Assembly (NCBI GenBank): GCA_934254815.1
Contig: CAKQME010000006.1
Location: forward strand, 1 to 64,000
From: an uncultured Clostridia bacterium
Lineage (GTDB): Bacteria; Bacillota; Clostridia; Christensenellales; Borkfalkiaceae
DNA: 64,000 bases
Reading direction: 5' to 3'
Of the stretch, positions 8,202 through 16,563 are shown in pieces. The notes below the pieces were generated by a model. The model saw nothing but the letters and a program-made list of their open reading frames with translations. It searched no databases and was not told where the DNA came from. The translations under genes and the position numbers were made by a program. The stretch's first letter is position 1. Each line of letters begins with the position of its first letter.

Positions 8202-9053
8202 ATGGAAAGTTATTACACAATGCCGATCGAAGAGTTGGCAAAAAACAGCAAAATCAAATTAAACGTATGCGACGTCGAAGTGGATATGTACTGGAAAGTC
8301 GCGATAGAAGTGCTTGAAACGATCGAAGCGAACAACAAAGCGGGCAAAACCACTTTTATGATCGTTCCTTACGGTCCGCTCGGTCCTTACGCAAGAATAG
8401 TATATCTGGTAAACAAATACAGAGTATCGCTTAAAAACTGCGTATTCTGCAATATGGACGAATACCTGACGGACGATAAAAAATATATCGACGAAAGCGA
8501 CCCGCTTTCTTTCCGCGGCGGAATGAACAGAATTTTCTATTCGCAGATAGACGAAGAGCTTAACGTTTTACCCGAAAACAGATATTTCCCCGACCCCGCC
8601 GACCCCGACAGAGTTTTAAAACTCATCGACAAATACGGCGTACCCGATATGGTATTCGGCGGCGTAGGTATCAACGGACATTATGCGTTCAACGAACCGC
8701 CCTACGGCGACGAGAAATGCACAAACGAAGAGTTTTTAAACCGTCAGACGCGCGTCCTCGAAGTTTCGAGAGAGACCCGCACGATAAACGGATTTATGAA
8801 CGCGGGCGGAAATTTCAACGCGATACCTAAATATTGTATAACAGTAGGTATGAAAGAAATTTTCCAAGCCAAGAAAGTAAGAATGTGTATGCCGAGAGAC
8901 TGGAACGCGGGCGCGCTTCGTCCCGTATTATCGGGCAAAGCAGATTGTCACGTTCCCTGCTCGTTATTCCAGCTTCATCCCGACGCAATGCTTTACGCAA
9001 CGAGAGAAGCGTTGAAAGCTCCCGTTCCCGAAATAAGAGTATACAACAAATAA
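8202..9053 (+). CDS. nagB: Glucosamine-6-phosphate deaminase
   Basis: Converts glucosamine-6-phosphate to fructose-6-phosphate and ammonia in the cytosol. 283 residues, longer than the usual 240-270 owing to an N-terminal extension. Key motifs: MIVPYGPLGPYARIV, CNMDEYL (active-site Asp, about 86) and the signature GVGINGHYAFNEPP (about 151-164), where Asp of the usual GxGxDGHIAFNEP is Asn. This and the aligned divergence suggest a NagB-like subgroup, possibly with altered substrate. GGGAGG stands seven bases before ATG. Downstream of nagA, ended by a strong terminator. Confidence 0.85.
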   Translation: MESYYTMPIEELAKNSKIKLNVCDVEVDMYWKVAIEVLETIEANNKAGKTTFMIVPYGPLGPYARIVYLVNKYRVSLKNCVFCNMDEYLTDDKKYIDESDPLSFRGGMNRIFYSQIDEELNVLPENRYFPDPADPDRVLKLIDKYGVPDMVFGGVGINGHYAFNEPPYGDEKCTNEEFLNRQTRVLEVSRETRTINGFMNAGGNFNAIPKYCITVGMKEIFQAKKVRMCMPRDWNAGALRPVLSGKADCHVPCSLFQLHPDAMLYATREALKAPVPEIRVYNK

Positions 9054-9082
9054 AAAAAAACATCCTTACCCGTTATAAAGTC

Positions 9083-9116
9083 ATAAAGCCCCCGCTTTTA
9101 CAAGCGGGGGCTTTAT
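9083..9116. terminator. Strong intrinsic terminator after nagB
   Basis: ATAAAGCCCCCGCTT (9083-9097) pairs perfectly with AAGCGGGGGCTTTAT (9102-9116) around TTAC; ATGTTTTTT follows on the plus strand. It can also serve the converging glycosidase gene whose stop is at 9225. Confidence 0.92.
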
Positions 9117-9224
9117 ATGTTTTTTAAATTTGCAGTTTCGGGTAAAACCTACAATTCAACCGGATAAATATCGAAAAAACGCACTCGGTCGGTCTACTGC
9201 GCGGACGCAACTTTACGCCGCCTC

Positions 9225-11243
9225 TTACATTTCGATAATCAACATTAAAAATAATTTCAGTGTATTTTCTATCCGCAACCTGCCGTTGTCGTATCCGAAC
9301 GGCACGCTTTCACCCGTGACCGCGTCGAATACCTCTGCGGGCTTTTTCTCTGTTTTCAGCGACAATACGAATTTCCGTTCTTCGATAAAATCGTCCTGAA
9401 CATTTAAATCTACTAAACTCACCGAATACCCGTTTTCGCGCTTAAACGTGACTATTTCTATATCGGAGGAACACTCCGCAAGCATAAATCTGTCTTTTCC
9501 GACGTACTCGTCGATAAATGTCATTATCACGTCGCGGTATTGTTTACGTTGGTCGTCTTCTATCGCCGCCGCGCTCCATATAACCGTTCCTTTGCCGTAT
9601 TTCACGCGCAACATCGCCGGCATTTCGGTATCGCGCCACGGCGGGTTGGAATGTATGGACGCAAAATGTATATTATCGCTCTGTACGGAATACGGAACGG
9701 TGATTTTCGCAAGCACCTCGGCTTTTTTATCATAAGTTTCGAGTACGGGCAGAGCGTAATTTATGGAAAGCGGATATTTTTCGTCGTTCTCACCGAAATA
9801 TTTCTGCCCTGCGGCGGTCGGGCGGACGTATGTTTTAGTATATTCAGTAAGCCCTTTTATTTCCGCTCCGAAAAACTCTTTCATCAATTCGTTATCAGAC
9901 GCGTAAGACAGATAAAGCGTTCCGCCGTTTTCGACGTACTTTATTAAATCGGCGTTTTCTCTGCGCTCCACATTTTCAAGACAAGGCGCGAAAACCATTC
10001 TATAGCCGTTTATATCTCCGAAATGCCCGTTTGCTATAACCTTGCACGGAACTTTTCGGCGTATCATATTTTTGTTGAAATTTATCGCCACGGTTCTGTT
10101 ACTGAAACCCGCTTCGAAACGGTTGAATTTAGAACTCGTATCGTAATACAACGCGATTTCCCCGACGTATTCCCCGTCGAAATATTTTTCGAGTTTGCTT
10201 TCGAAACCGAAAACCCTACCGATCTGTTCGTAACGCTTTTCGTTCATCGTGCCAATCGGGTCGAGCGCGTCTATCATCATCGTCGCGCCGTGGTGCGCCG
10301 CCGTAAGACACACTTCGGTTTTCAGTTTGTTTTCGGTTTTGGTTACGGTATGTTCTCTTAAATTGCTTTCGCAAGTGCCGAGCATATACTCAAACGGTTT
10401 ATAATTAGTCACCGTATCGTAATATTTACAGGTGAAAGAATGGTTATACAAATCGCCGTAGAGATCTCCGCCGACGTAATCGCAGGCGTCTCCGATTTTA
10501 TCCGTAGAAGAAGCCCACCAGTCGAACGCCACCGACCCCGCGCAGTTAAGAGTAACCGTTACGTCGGGGCGTAATTTATGCGTTTCTTCGCGTATAAAGT
10601 ATGCGAATTCCGCCATCTGTTTTTCGCGGAGGGCTATCCACTTTTTCCAGATCGGATTTTTCCAGTCCTTATCTTTTTCGTGCGGCATTTCCGCGCCGGT
10701 AAATTCTCTGAATTTCTTTTTACAACTTTCGCAATGGCAGAAATCCGGCCAGAACGGCATATCGAAAAACATTCCGTCGAAATCTCCGAAATAATCGAAA
10801 ATCTCCTTTAACTGTATTTTCAGAAATTCTCTGTATTCGTCGTTTTCGGGGCATACGAACCCGTACCGCCCGCCGTTCGCCGTCTGAGTAGTTCCGTCTC
10901 CGTTTATAATCCGCCATGACGGGTGAGCGTAATATTCTTCGTTATTATGTATCAGGCTGTAATAGCCCACTGTCGCGATACCCTCCGCTCTGCACTTTTC
11001 GACAAGCTGTTTTATCTTACCGTCTTTTGCGAAAGCGCGGTGAGTTTTACCGACTTTCGTCGGGAAATAACACAATCCGACATGCGACTGCGTATAGATC
11101 ATAGCCGATTGCATCTTCGCCGTTTTCAGATTTTTAACGTAATCGTCAACGTCGAACCGACTTAAAAATTTATCGTCGAAATCGGGGATATGCATATCCG
11201 CGAGATGCCGTCTGTACTTGTTCCGAAACCAAAATTTATTCAT
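9225..11243 (-). CDS. GHL6-like glycoside hydrolase (beta-galactosidase-trimerisation-like C-terminal half)
   Basis: 672 residues from MNKFWFRNKYRRH, chosen because GGAGGAAATT precedes ATG at 11243. No signal peptide, so cytosolic. The N-terminal half is a TIM barrel of the hypothetical glycosyl hydrolase 6 type: AMIYTQSHVGLCYFPTKVG, GYYSLIHNNEEY, DGMFFDMPFWPDFCHC and a CHCESCKKKFREFTG segment. The C-terminal half has the flavodoxin-like FAPCLENV...YVENGGTLYLSYASD of GH42-type trimerisation domains. Substrate unknown; probably a plant or host glycan oligosaccharide. Transcribed alone from a promoter carrying two 13-bp direct repeats. Confidence 0.75.
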   Translation of the reverse strand: MNKFWFRNKYRRHLADMHIPDFDDKFLSRFDVDDYVKNLKTAKMQSAMIYTQSHVGLCYFPTKVGKTHRAFAKDGKIKQLVEKCRAEGIATVGYYSLIHNNEEYYAHPSWRIINGDGTTQTANGGRYGFVCPENDEYREFLKIQLKEIFDYFGDFDGMFFDMPFWPDFCHCESCKKKFREFTGAEMPHEKDKDWKNPIWKKWIALREKQMAEFAYFIREETHKLRPDVTVTLNCAGSVAFDWWASSTDKIGDACDYVGGDLYGDLYNHSFTCKYYDTVTNYKPFEYMLGTCESNLREHTVTKTENKLKTEVCLTAAHHGATMMIDALDPIGTMNEKRYEQIGRVFGFESKLEKYFDGEYVGEIALYYDTSSKFNRFEAGFSNRTVAINFNKNMIRRKVPCKVIANGHFGDINGYRMVFAPCLENVERRENADLIKYVENGGTLYLSYASDNELMKEFFGAEIKGLTEYTKTYVRPTAAGQKYFGENDEKYPLSINYALPVLETYDKKAEVLAKITVPYSVQSDNIHFASIHSNPPWRDTEMPAMLRVKYGKGTVIWSAAAIEDDQRKQYRDVIMTFIDEYVGKDRFMLAECSSDIEIVTFKRENGYSVSLVDLNVQDDFIEERKFVLSLKTEKKPAEVFDAVTGESVPFGYDNGRLRIENTLKLFLMLIIEM

Positions 11244-11262
11244 AATTTCCTCCGATATCTTC

Positions 11263-11299
11263 ATTTTAAACGTCAACCGTATTTTTGTCAACCGTATTT
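11263..11299 (-). promoter_or_regulatory. Promoter of the GHL6-like gene with two direct repeats
   Basis: TTGACA (11286-11291), 17-bp spacer, TAAAAT (11263-11268) on the minus strand. GTCAACCGTATTT occurs twice on the plus strand (11272-11284 and 11287-11299), 15 bp apart; one copy lies in the spacer and the other spans the -35. This looks like an operator for a regulator binding two half-sites. Confidence 0.65.
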
Positions 11300-11352
11300 A
11301 AAAAAATTCAGCCATAAACAACCTGAGTATAATCATTTTCAACGTAGCGGCA

Positions 11353-11381
11353 TTTACAAAGGCTGCGCGAAATGTTAAACT
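11353..11381 (+). promoter_or_regulatory. Promoter of the esterase operon
   Basis: TTTACA (11353-11358), 17-bp spacer, TAAACT (11376-11381); about 53 nt of leader before the ribosome site AGGAGG of the esterase gene. Confidence 0.5.
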
Positions 11382-11440
11382 TATAGCATAGCGGTCGCGG
11401 ATATGTTCTGACGCAATCGTCGGCGGCTGCAGGAGGAAAA

Positions 11441-12955
11441 ATGTTTAAGAGAATTATATTGACTTTGCTGATCGCGCTTCTTGCGTTGTCCGCTTCGCTC
11501 GCCATAGGTTGCGGCGGGAACAACCCGGCAAACGGCAGCGAAAGTTCGTTTATCGAAAGTCCGACGGAAAGCTCCTCCGAGAGCAATTCCGAAAGTTCGT
11601 CGGAAAACCCAGACCAAGTTCGCGAAGTCGAGTGCCGCCTCGAAATTGCCGACGACGTTATCGCAGTCGCGGCGGGCGACGAATGTGAAACAGAAATTGC
11701 CGAATTTACTTTCGACGGTGAAAACGCGGATAAAACCTTACTCGAATACTCTTCGAGCGACGAAAACGTATTCACCGTAGACGAAAACGGCATTATAAGC
11801 GCAATCGGCGCGGGTACGGCTTACGTTACGGCGAGTTTTCAGGGCGTAACGGCGAAAACCCGCGTTGAAGTAGGCGTTTCGCGCGACAGTCTTAAAAAGT
11901 TTTCTGAAGAAGCCGTAAAAATTCACGGCAGACACGTTAAAAATTCCGACGGCAAACTCGTGTTCGACAACGTAAATTCGGGTATCGAATTATGGTTCTT
12001 CGGCACGGAGTTCAAAGTTGCGTTCGACGTACCGAAAACCACTTCTACGGCGGCAGGGCTTACTCAATACGGCTTTCTGAGAGTTTATCTCGACGACGAT
12101 ATAAAATACGGCTATACGACGGATATCGAAGAATTAAACGTCGCCGGCAGACGCGTCGCGCTTGACAAATCCGGCGACGGCGCGGTATACACGCTGGCAA
12201 GCGGGCTTGACGAGGGATATCACAGAATACAGATTTTAAAAGCTTCGGAACAACGCCTTAACGGGGACACTCGCTGGGTCGTCTCTTCGCTTATATCCGA
12301 CGAAAACTGTCTGGTTATAACCGCGAAAGAAAGTAAAAAATCCATAAAAATCGACTTTTACGGCGATTCGATCTCCTGCGGGGCTGGAAATTTGGGAGAA
12401 AACTCAGAGCATATTTACAACACCAACGGCGACGGAACGAAAACTTACGCTTCGTTTACGGCGCGCGCGTTGAACGCCGATTCGAGCGTAGTCAGCAAAA
12501 GCGGACTTTGCGTTTCCGCCGAGCTTGTCGGAAAAGACCTTTCCTTAGAAAAATGCTGGGATAACGTTTCGATACACAACAACGAAAAAACAGAAATCGA
12601 CCCGGATACAAACCTTGTCGTTATCAATCTCGGAACCAACGATTTTTCGGATATATACAAAGGAAATTCGACTTACGCCGATCTGACGGCTGGTATCGTA
12701 AGAACGCTTACCGCTATGAAAAAGAAGTATACGAACGCTAAATTCGTCTGGTGTTACGGGCTTATGAACGAAGTTCCCGACGTCAAAAACGCTATCGTTT
12801 CCGCTCTCGGACAAATGGGCGGCGAAGAATCCGGTTTTTATTACGTCACGTTGACGGTAGACACCTCCGGCGGAGCCACTCATCCGACGGTAAACGGGCA
12901 TATAGCTTCGGCAAGAGTTCTTACCGATTTCATTAAAAATAAGGGGTTAATATAA
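11441..12955 (+). CDS. Secreted CE2-like SGNH esterase lipoprotein with a BIG2 domain
   Basis: 504 residues. The lipoprotein signal ends at LAIGC (Cys about 24), followed by a Ser/Glu-rich linker. Residues about 62-145 form a bacterial Ig-like (BIG2) domain (LLEYSSSDENVFTVDENGIISAIGAGTAYVTA). About 160-290 resembles the jelly-roll of CE2 acetyl esterases (IELWFFGTEFKVAFDV). The SGNH hydrolase domain follows: nucleophile Ser in FYGDSISCG (about 310), VVINLGTNDF (about 400) and the catalytic ATHPTVNGH (about 480). It probably removes acetyl groups from a glycan outside the cell. Its stop overlaps the next start (TAATG). AGGAGG ribosome site. Confidence 0.82.
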   Translation: MFKRIILTLLIALLALSASLAIGCGGNNPANGSESSFIESPTESSSESNSESSSENPDQVREVECRLEIADDVIAVAAGDECETEIAEFTFDGENADKTLLEYSSSDENVFTVDENGIISAIGAGTAYVTASFQGVTAKTRVEVGVSRDSLKKFSEEAVKIHGRHVKNSDGKLVFDNVNSGIELWFFGTEFKVAFDVPKTTSTAAGLTQYGFLRVYLDDDIKYGYTTDIEELNVAGRRVALDKSGDGAVYTLASGLDEGYHRIQILKASEQRLNGDTRWVVSSLISDENCLVITAKESKKSIKIDFYGDSISCGAGNLGENSEHIYNTNGDGTKTYASFTARALNADSSVVSKSGLCVSAELVGKDLSLEKCWDNVSIHNNEKTEIDPDTNLVVINLGTNDFSDIYKGNSTYADLTAGIVRTLTAMKKKYTNAKFVWCYGLMNEVPDVKNAIVSALGQMGGEESGFYYVTLTVDTSGGATHPTVNGHIASARVLTDFIKNKGLI

Positions 12956-13725
12956 TGGCGAAAAAGATTTTAAAATTAAAAAATTTATGCGCGCTTATTC
13001 TTGCGATAGCGTGCGTGACAGCCGTCGGTTCGGGCGTTAAACCCGTTGCCGAAACCGCCGACGTCGGAAAAGATATAATTATAAGCGACGATTTCGGAGA
13101 AAAAGGAAAGGTCTCGGATTTCGCCGGAGTATACGACTATTCCAACCTGTGCAAAGACGCGGGCGGAAACGCCGACTGGGGGCTTGTTCCCGGCGCGAGC
13201 TGGGGCGCGGCGACCTCTGCGGGAAAGGGTTATATAACTTTCAAGGCGGAAGCCGACGAAAATTACACCCTTAAAGATTTAAAAATCGACTTTTCCGCAT
13301 TTCACGGGCATAAACAATTGGGCGAATATTTCGGCAGAAGTAAAACCGATCTCGTAGTATACGCAAGCGAGAACTATGCCGACTGGACGAGAGTTTACGA
13401 CCTTGCCTTAATAAAGTATTCCATGTGGAGCGCGGGCAATTTATATAAAAATTGCGCGGTCGATTGTTCAGAGGTCTTCGACGGCGCAAAAACGGCTTAT
13501 ATAAAATTCGAACTCGTTCATATCGATTATTCGGGTCTTACCCCCGATCACCAAAAATTAGGTCACGTTGCGCAAAACGAAAAAATAACGTTACAATATT
13601 TAGGCGTAAGATTACACGAAGTATCGATCACCGCAAGACAAGTCAAAATCGGAAGCGTACCGGAAAAAATAGTAACCGAAGAACGAAAAGCTTCCGGCAA
13701 AGTAACAATCAGAGAATCGAACTGA
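12955..13725 (+). CDS. Secreted protein of unknown function, partner of the esterase
   Basis: 256 residues with a signal peptide (basic MAKKILKLKN, then a hydrophobic core to about 23). The mature part begins IISDDFGEKGKVSDF and contains GKGYITFKAEADENYTLKDLKIDFSAFHG and AYIKFELVHIDYSG, a pattern of alternating strands like a beta-sandwich carbohydrate-binding or sugar-surface module. No catalytic signature seen. The ATG overlaps the stop of the esterase gene, so translation is coupled and a joint role on the same glycan is likely. I do not recognise a named family. Confidence 0.6.
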   Translation: MAKKILKLKNLCALILAIACVTAVGSGVKPVAETADVGKDIIISDDFGEKGKVSDFAGVYDYSNLCKDAGGNADWGLVPGASWGAATSAGKGYITFKAEADENYTLKDLKIDFSAFHGHKQLGEYFGRSKTDLVVYASENYADWTRVYDLALIKYSMWSAGNLYKNCAVDCSEVFDGAKTAYIKFELVHIDYSGLTPDHQKLGHVAQNEKITLQYLGVRLHEVSITARQVKIGSVPEKIVTEERKASGKVTIRESN

Positions 13726-13743
13726 TTAAATTTTAAAGTTACC

Positions 13744-13779
13744 GCGTTGAGGGGTTGCCGAACGGCAACCCCTCAACGC
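13744..13779. terminator. Perfect 17-bp hairpin between convergent genes
   Basis: GCGTTGAGGGGTTGCCG (13744-13760), AA, then its exact complement (13763-13779). No U-run follows in either direction, so termination may be weak or factor-assisted; it separates the esterase operon from the MBL hydrolase. Confidence 0.6.
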
Positions 13780-13803
13780 TATCCGAACGAAACGTCGGAA
13801 GAA

Positions 13804-14481
13804 CTAAAAGTCTTCGGATTTATAGACGGTCATAATCCGTCTGTTTACGAAATCGAAATCATCGGCGTTATAATCGTCAAGCATACCGTAATGTACGGGT
13901 ACCGCAACCTTGGCGCGAACGCGCTTTGCGAATTTAACCGCGTCGGCGGCATTCATATTATTTCCCGCTCCGTTTATCGGTAAAAACACGACGTCGATAG
14001 CGGTATCGGGCAACGCGGTGAAAACCCGCTCGTTATATAACGTGTCGCCCGTAACGTAAAATGCCTTATTCTCGGCGTAAATTATTACGCCTATAGCTCT
14101 TTCGTCGCTATGCTCCGCAGGCACGGCGCGGAAAACAAACGATTTTCCCGTCCAACTCGTCCCCGCGTCAAACTTGACGTAATTATTATTTCCGCCGAAC
14201 TTTCTCACGCGACCGAACGAATTGAACGACGCAAGCGCGGTGATCTGCGTTTCAGCCCCTATATAACGCTTCAAAGTCTGTTCGTCCGTATGATCGCCGT
14301 GGTCGTGCGTAAGTATAATATAGTCGGGTTTTACATTAAAAAATCTCTCGTCGACGGGTATTCTGCGATATTTATTCGGTTCGTTTTCCGCAACGCTGTC
14401 GGATAAATACGGGTCTACTATCGCAATTTCTCCGTCGCTTTCAAACATCAGCCCCGCCTGCCCAAGCCAGGTTATTTTCAT
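13804..14481 (-). CDS. MBL-fold metal-dependent hydrolase (UlaG-like)
   Basis: 225 residues from MKITWLGQAG at 14481. The metallo-beta-lactamase fold is shown by ITWLGQAGLMFES, the metal site ILTHDHGDHTDEQT (HxHxDH, about 56-61), the later VPAEHSDERAIG and FYVTGDTLYNE, and VAVPVHYGML near the C terminus. Length and motifs fit the small UlaG-type hydrolases that open lactones or phosphoester rings. Its ATGA start overlaps the stop of the SDR gene, so it is translationally coupled in the sugar-acid operon; opening of a sugar lactone would suit that setting, but this is inference. Confidence 0.8.
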   Translation of the reverse strand: MKITWLGQAGLMFESDGEIAIVDPYLSDSVAENEPNKYRRIPVDERFFNVKPDYIILTHDHGDHTDEQTLKRYIGAETQITALASFNSFGRVRKFGGNNNYVKFDAGTSWTGKSFVFRAVPAEHSDERAIGVIIYAENKAFYVTGDTLYNERVFTALPDTAIDVVFLPINGAGNNMNAADAVKFAKRVRAKVAVPVHYGMLDDYNADDFDFVNRRIMTVYKSEDF

Positions 14482-15266
14482 GATTTTTTCTCCGGTATTA
14501 TCGGGTAAAGCTGAATGGAATTTCCGCCGTCGACGACAAGTTCCGCTCCTGTCGTAAACTTTGCGTGTTCCGCGAAATACCACACCGCGTCGGCTATATC
14601 CGCGCCCTCCGCCATACTGCGAAGCGGAGAAAAAGCCGACGGCACACTTTTATAAAAGTCGGGGTTTTTATCCGTTCTGTCCGTGCGGATCATACCCGGC
14701 AAAACCGCGTTTACGCGGACGTTATATTTACCGAGTTCGAACGCCAGCGCGCGCATAAGCCCCAATTGCCCGCCCTTGCTCGTTTCGTAGGCAACCCTGT
14801 CGGGAATCGCCCTATAAGCGGTGTTCGAGTTTATAAACGTAATGCTTCCGCCGTTTCGGCTTTTCATTCTCGACGCGGCTTGTTCGGCTAAAAGGTAATT
14901 CCAGCACACGTTTGTATCGATAACTCTCTTAAAATCTTTAAGCGGGCTTTCGAATACCGTCACGCCTACGCCGAGATCCGCGGCGTTCAAAACCAGCGTA
15001 TCCGCAAAAATATCTTTTTCGTCTAATTCTTCAAACAGCGATATTACGCTTTTTTCGTCGACTTCGCCGTTTTCGTTCAAAGAATCGAGAACCCTGCCGA
15101 ATATATCCGCTTCGGGGAATTTTTCTCTGTATCGCTTTTCCGCCTGCGCGACGTGTTCGGCGTTCCTGCCCGTAAAAATTACGTTTTTTCTTTCGGAAGC
15201 AAATTTTTCTACAATAGCCGCGCCGGTATTCACGCACGCGCCCGTCACTAAAACATATGTTTTCAT
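14478..15266 (-). CDS. SDR-family oxidoreductase
   Basis: 262 residues, classical short-chain dehydrogenase/reductase. The NAD(P) site is VTGACVNTG: the middle glycine of TGxxxGxG is Asn13. The catalytic Ser, Tyr and Lys lie in FINSNTAYRAIPDRVAYETSKGG (YxxxK at about 158-162), and the NAG-type turn is VLNAADLG. The C-terminal WYFAEHAKFTTGAELVVDGG is typical. It probably oxidises a sugar or sugar acid. It begins one base after the stop of the dehydratase gene and overlaps the MBL gene, forming a three-gene operon. Confidence 0.88.
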   Translation of the reverse strand: MKTYVLVTGACVNTGAAIVEKFASERKNVIFTGRNAEHVAQAEKRYREKFPEADIFGRVLDSLNENGEVDEKSVISLFEELDEKDIFADTLVLNAADLGVGVTVFESPLKDFKRVIDTNVCWNYLLAEQAASRMKSRNGGSITFINSNTAYRAIPDRVAYETSKGGQLGLMRALAFELGKYNVRVNAVLPGMIRTDRTDKNPDFYKSVPSAFSPLRSMAEGADIADAVWYFAEHAKFTTGAELVVDGGNSIQLYPIIPEKKS

Positions 15267-15267
15267 A

Positions 15268-16428
15268 TCAGAAATAAAACTCCGTTTCGGGCGGACGAAT
15301 ATCTGTAAGCGCGCCCGTATAATGTCTTAAATTATGTTCGACGTAAGGGTGTTTAAGACATTCTTCTTCATTAAGTTCGATGCCCAGCCCCGCCTTGTCG
15401 CCTATCTTTATACGCCCGTTTTCGTAGACGAGATTTTCATCTGTTACGAATTTACGGTAGCTCACGTCGGAATACATGATTTCGAGTATACAGAAATTCG
15501 GGCAACACGCCGCAAGCTGAAGAGTAGCGGCGTTCGCCACGGGTCCGCTCGGATTATGCGGCGCGAACGGAATATAATTCGCCTCCGCGATAGCGGCTAT
15601 CTTTTTAAGTTCCATTATGCCGCCCGCATGAGAAACGTCGGGCTGAATATAATCCGCCGCGCGGGTTGCGAAAAGACCGTTATAATCGTAGCGGGTATAA
15701 AGTCTTTCTCCCGCAGAAATAGCAACGGGCGATTTATCGCGTACCGCTTTCAACGCTTCGAGATTATTCGGAGGAACAGGCTCTTCGAACCACATCGGCT
15801 TGAATTGTTCGAGTTCTTTGGCGATTTTAATGCCCGTGGGAACGTCGAATCTGCCATGCCCCTCGATAAGCAGATCAACGCGATTGCCGACGGCTTCTCT
15901 TACCTTGGCGATACATTCGAGCGCGGTGTCGAGATCTTTATTGGATATCTGAAGATAACTCTTACCGAAAGGATCCCATTTCATAGCAGTAACGCCGCGT
16001 TTTACGGCGATTTTAGCTTTTTCCGCAAATTCTTCGGGAGTTTTCGCACCCGCGAACCACCCGTTGACGTAAATTCGGCAATCGTCGTTTACTTTGCCGC
16101 CCAAAAGTTGATAGACGGGTACGCCGAGCGATTTGCCGAGTATATCCCAAAGCGCGCACTCGACCGCCGAGAGCGCGCTCATAAGCACCGCCCCGCCGCG
16201 CCAATACGCGTCGCGATAGATATCGTGATAGATTTTTTCTATCTGTCTCGGATCTTTACCCAAAAGATAGTTTTTAAGGTGTTCAACCGCGCCCGCAAGA
16301 GCTTTCTCTTTGTATTCGAGCGTTCCCTCGCCAACGCCCGAAATTCCCGCGTCGGTATACACCTTAACGAATACCCAGTTTGTACGGAAACAATCGACTA
16401 TAAAAGTCTTTACGTCTGTAATCTTCAT
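15268..16428 (-). CDS. Enolase-superfamily sugar-acid dehydratase (DgoD-like)
   Basis: 386 residues of the mandelate racemase/muconate lactonising group, closest in pattern to D-galactonate dehydratase-type enzymes, which remove water from an aldonic acid to give a 2-keto-3-deoxy acid. Metal ligands are Glu189 (LLIEGHGRF, where DgoD has Asp), Glu215 (WFEEP) and Glu241 (AGERL); likely acid-base residues are His191 and His291 (APHNPSGPVA). The capping domain precedes residue 120. First gene of the dehydratase-SDR-MBL operon, divergent from an AraC regulator. A perfect -10 six bases before ATG and no ribosome site suggest a leaderless transcript. The exact substrate is unknown. Confidence 0.82.
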   Translation of the reverse strand: MKITDVKTFIVDCFRTNWVFVKVYTDAGISGVGEGTLEYKEKALAGAVEHLKNYLLGKDPRQIEKIYHDIYRDAYWRGGAVLMSALSAVECALWDILGKSLGVPVYQLLGGKVNDDCRIYVNGWFAGAKTPEEFAEKAKIAVKRGVTAMKWDPFGKSYLQISNKDLDTALECIAKVREAVGNRVDLLIEGHGRFDVPTGIKIAKELEQFKPMWFEEPVPPNNLEALKAVRDKSPVAISAGERLYTRYDYNGLFATRAADYIQPDVSHAGGIMELKKIAAIAEANYIPFAPHNPSGPVANAATLQLAACCPNFCILEIMYSDVSYRKFVTDENLVYENGRIKIGDKAGLGIELNEEECLKHPYVEHNLRHYTGALTDIRPPETEFYF

Positions 16429-16434
16429 ACTTTA

Positions 16435-16440
16435 ATTATA
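16435..16440 (-). promoter_or_regulatory. -10 element of the sugar-acid operon, leaderless arrangement
   Basis: TATAAT on the minus strand ends six bases before the ATG at 16428. No good -35 lies 16-18 bp upstream, as expected for a promoter needing an activator such as the divergent AraC protein. Confidence 0.55.
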
Positions 16441-16563
16441 TAACCGCGCAAGAAAATATTATACAAAAAAATAATTGCGTTTTATAAAAATCTAATTGTT
16501 TTTATTGCAAATGATTATATTTTATGTTAAAATTTTATTTAGAACGGTCGCAGGATACAGAAA

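Noticed and set aside
11244..11291. Upstream extension of the glycosidase by 16 codons
   Set aside because: It would overlap the promoter -10, and GGAGG supports the start at 11243.
13744..13779. Attachment site or inverted terminal repeat
   Set aside because: A perfect hairpin between convergent genes is most simply a terminator; no duplicated copy or recombinase gene was seen.
15334..16443. 369-codon open frame opposite the sugar-acid dehydratase
   Set aside because: Antisense shadow without start signals; the dehydratase motifs on the minus strand are unambiguous.
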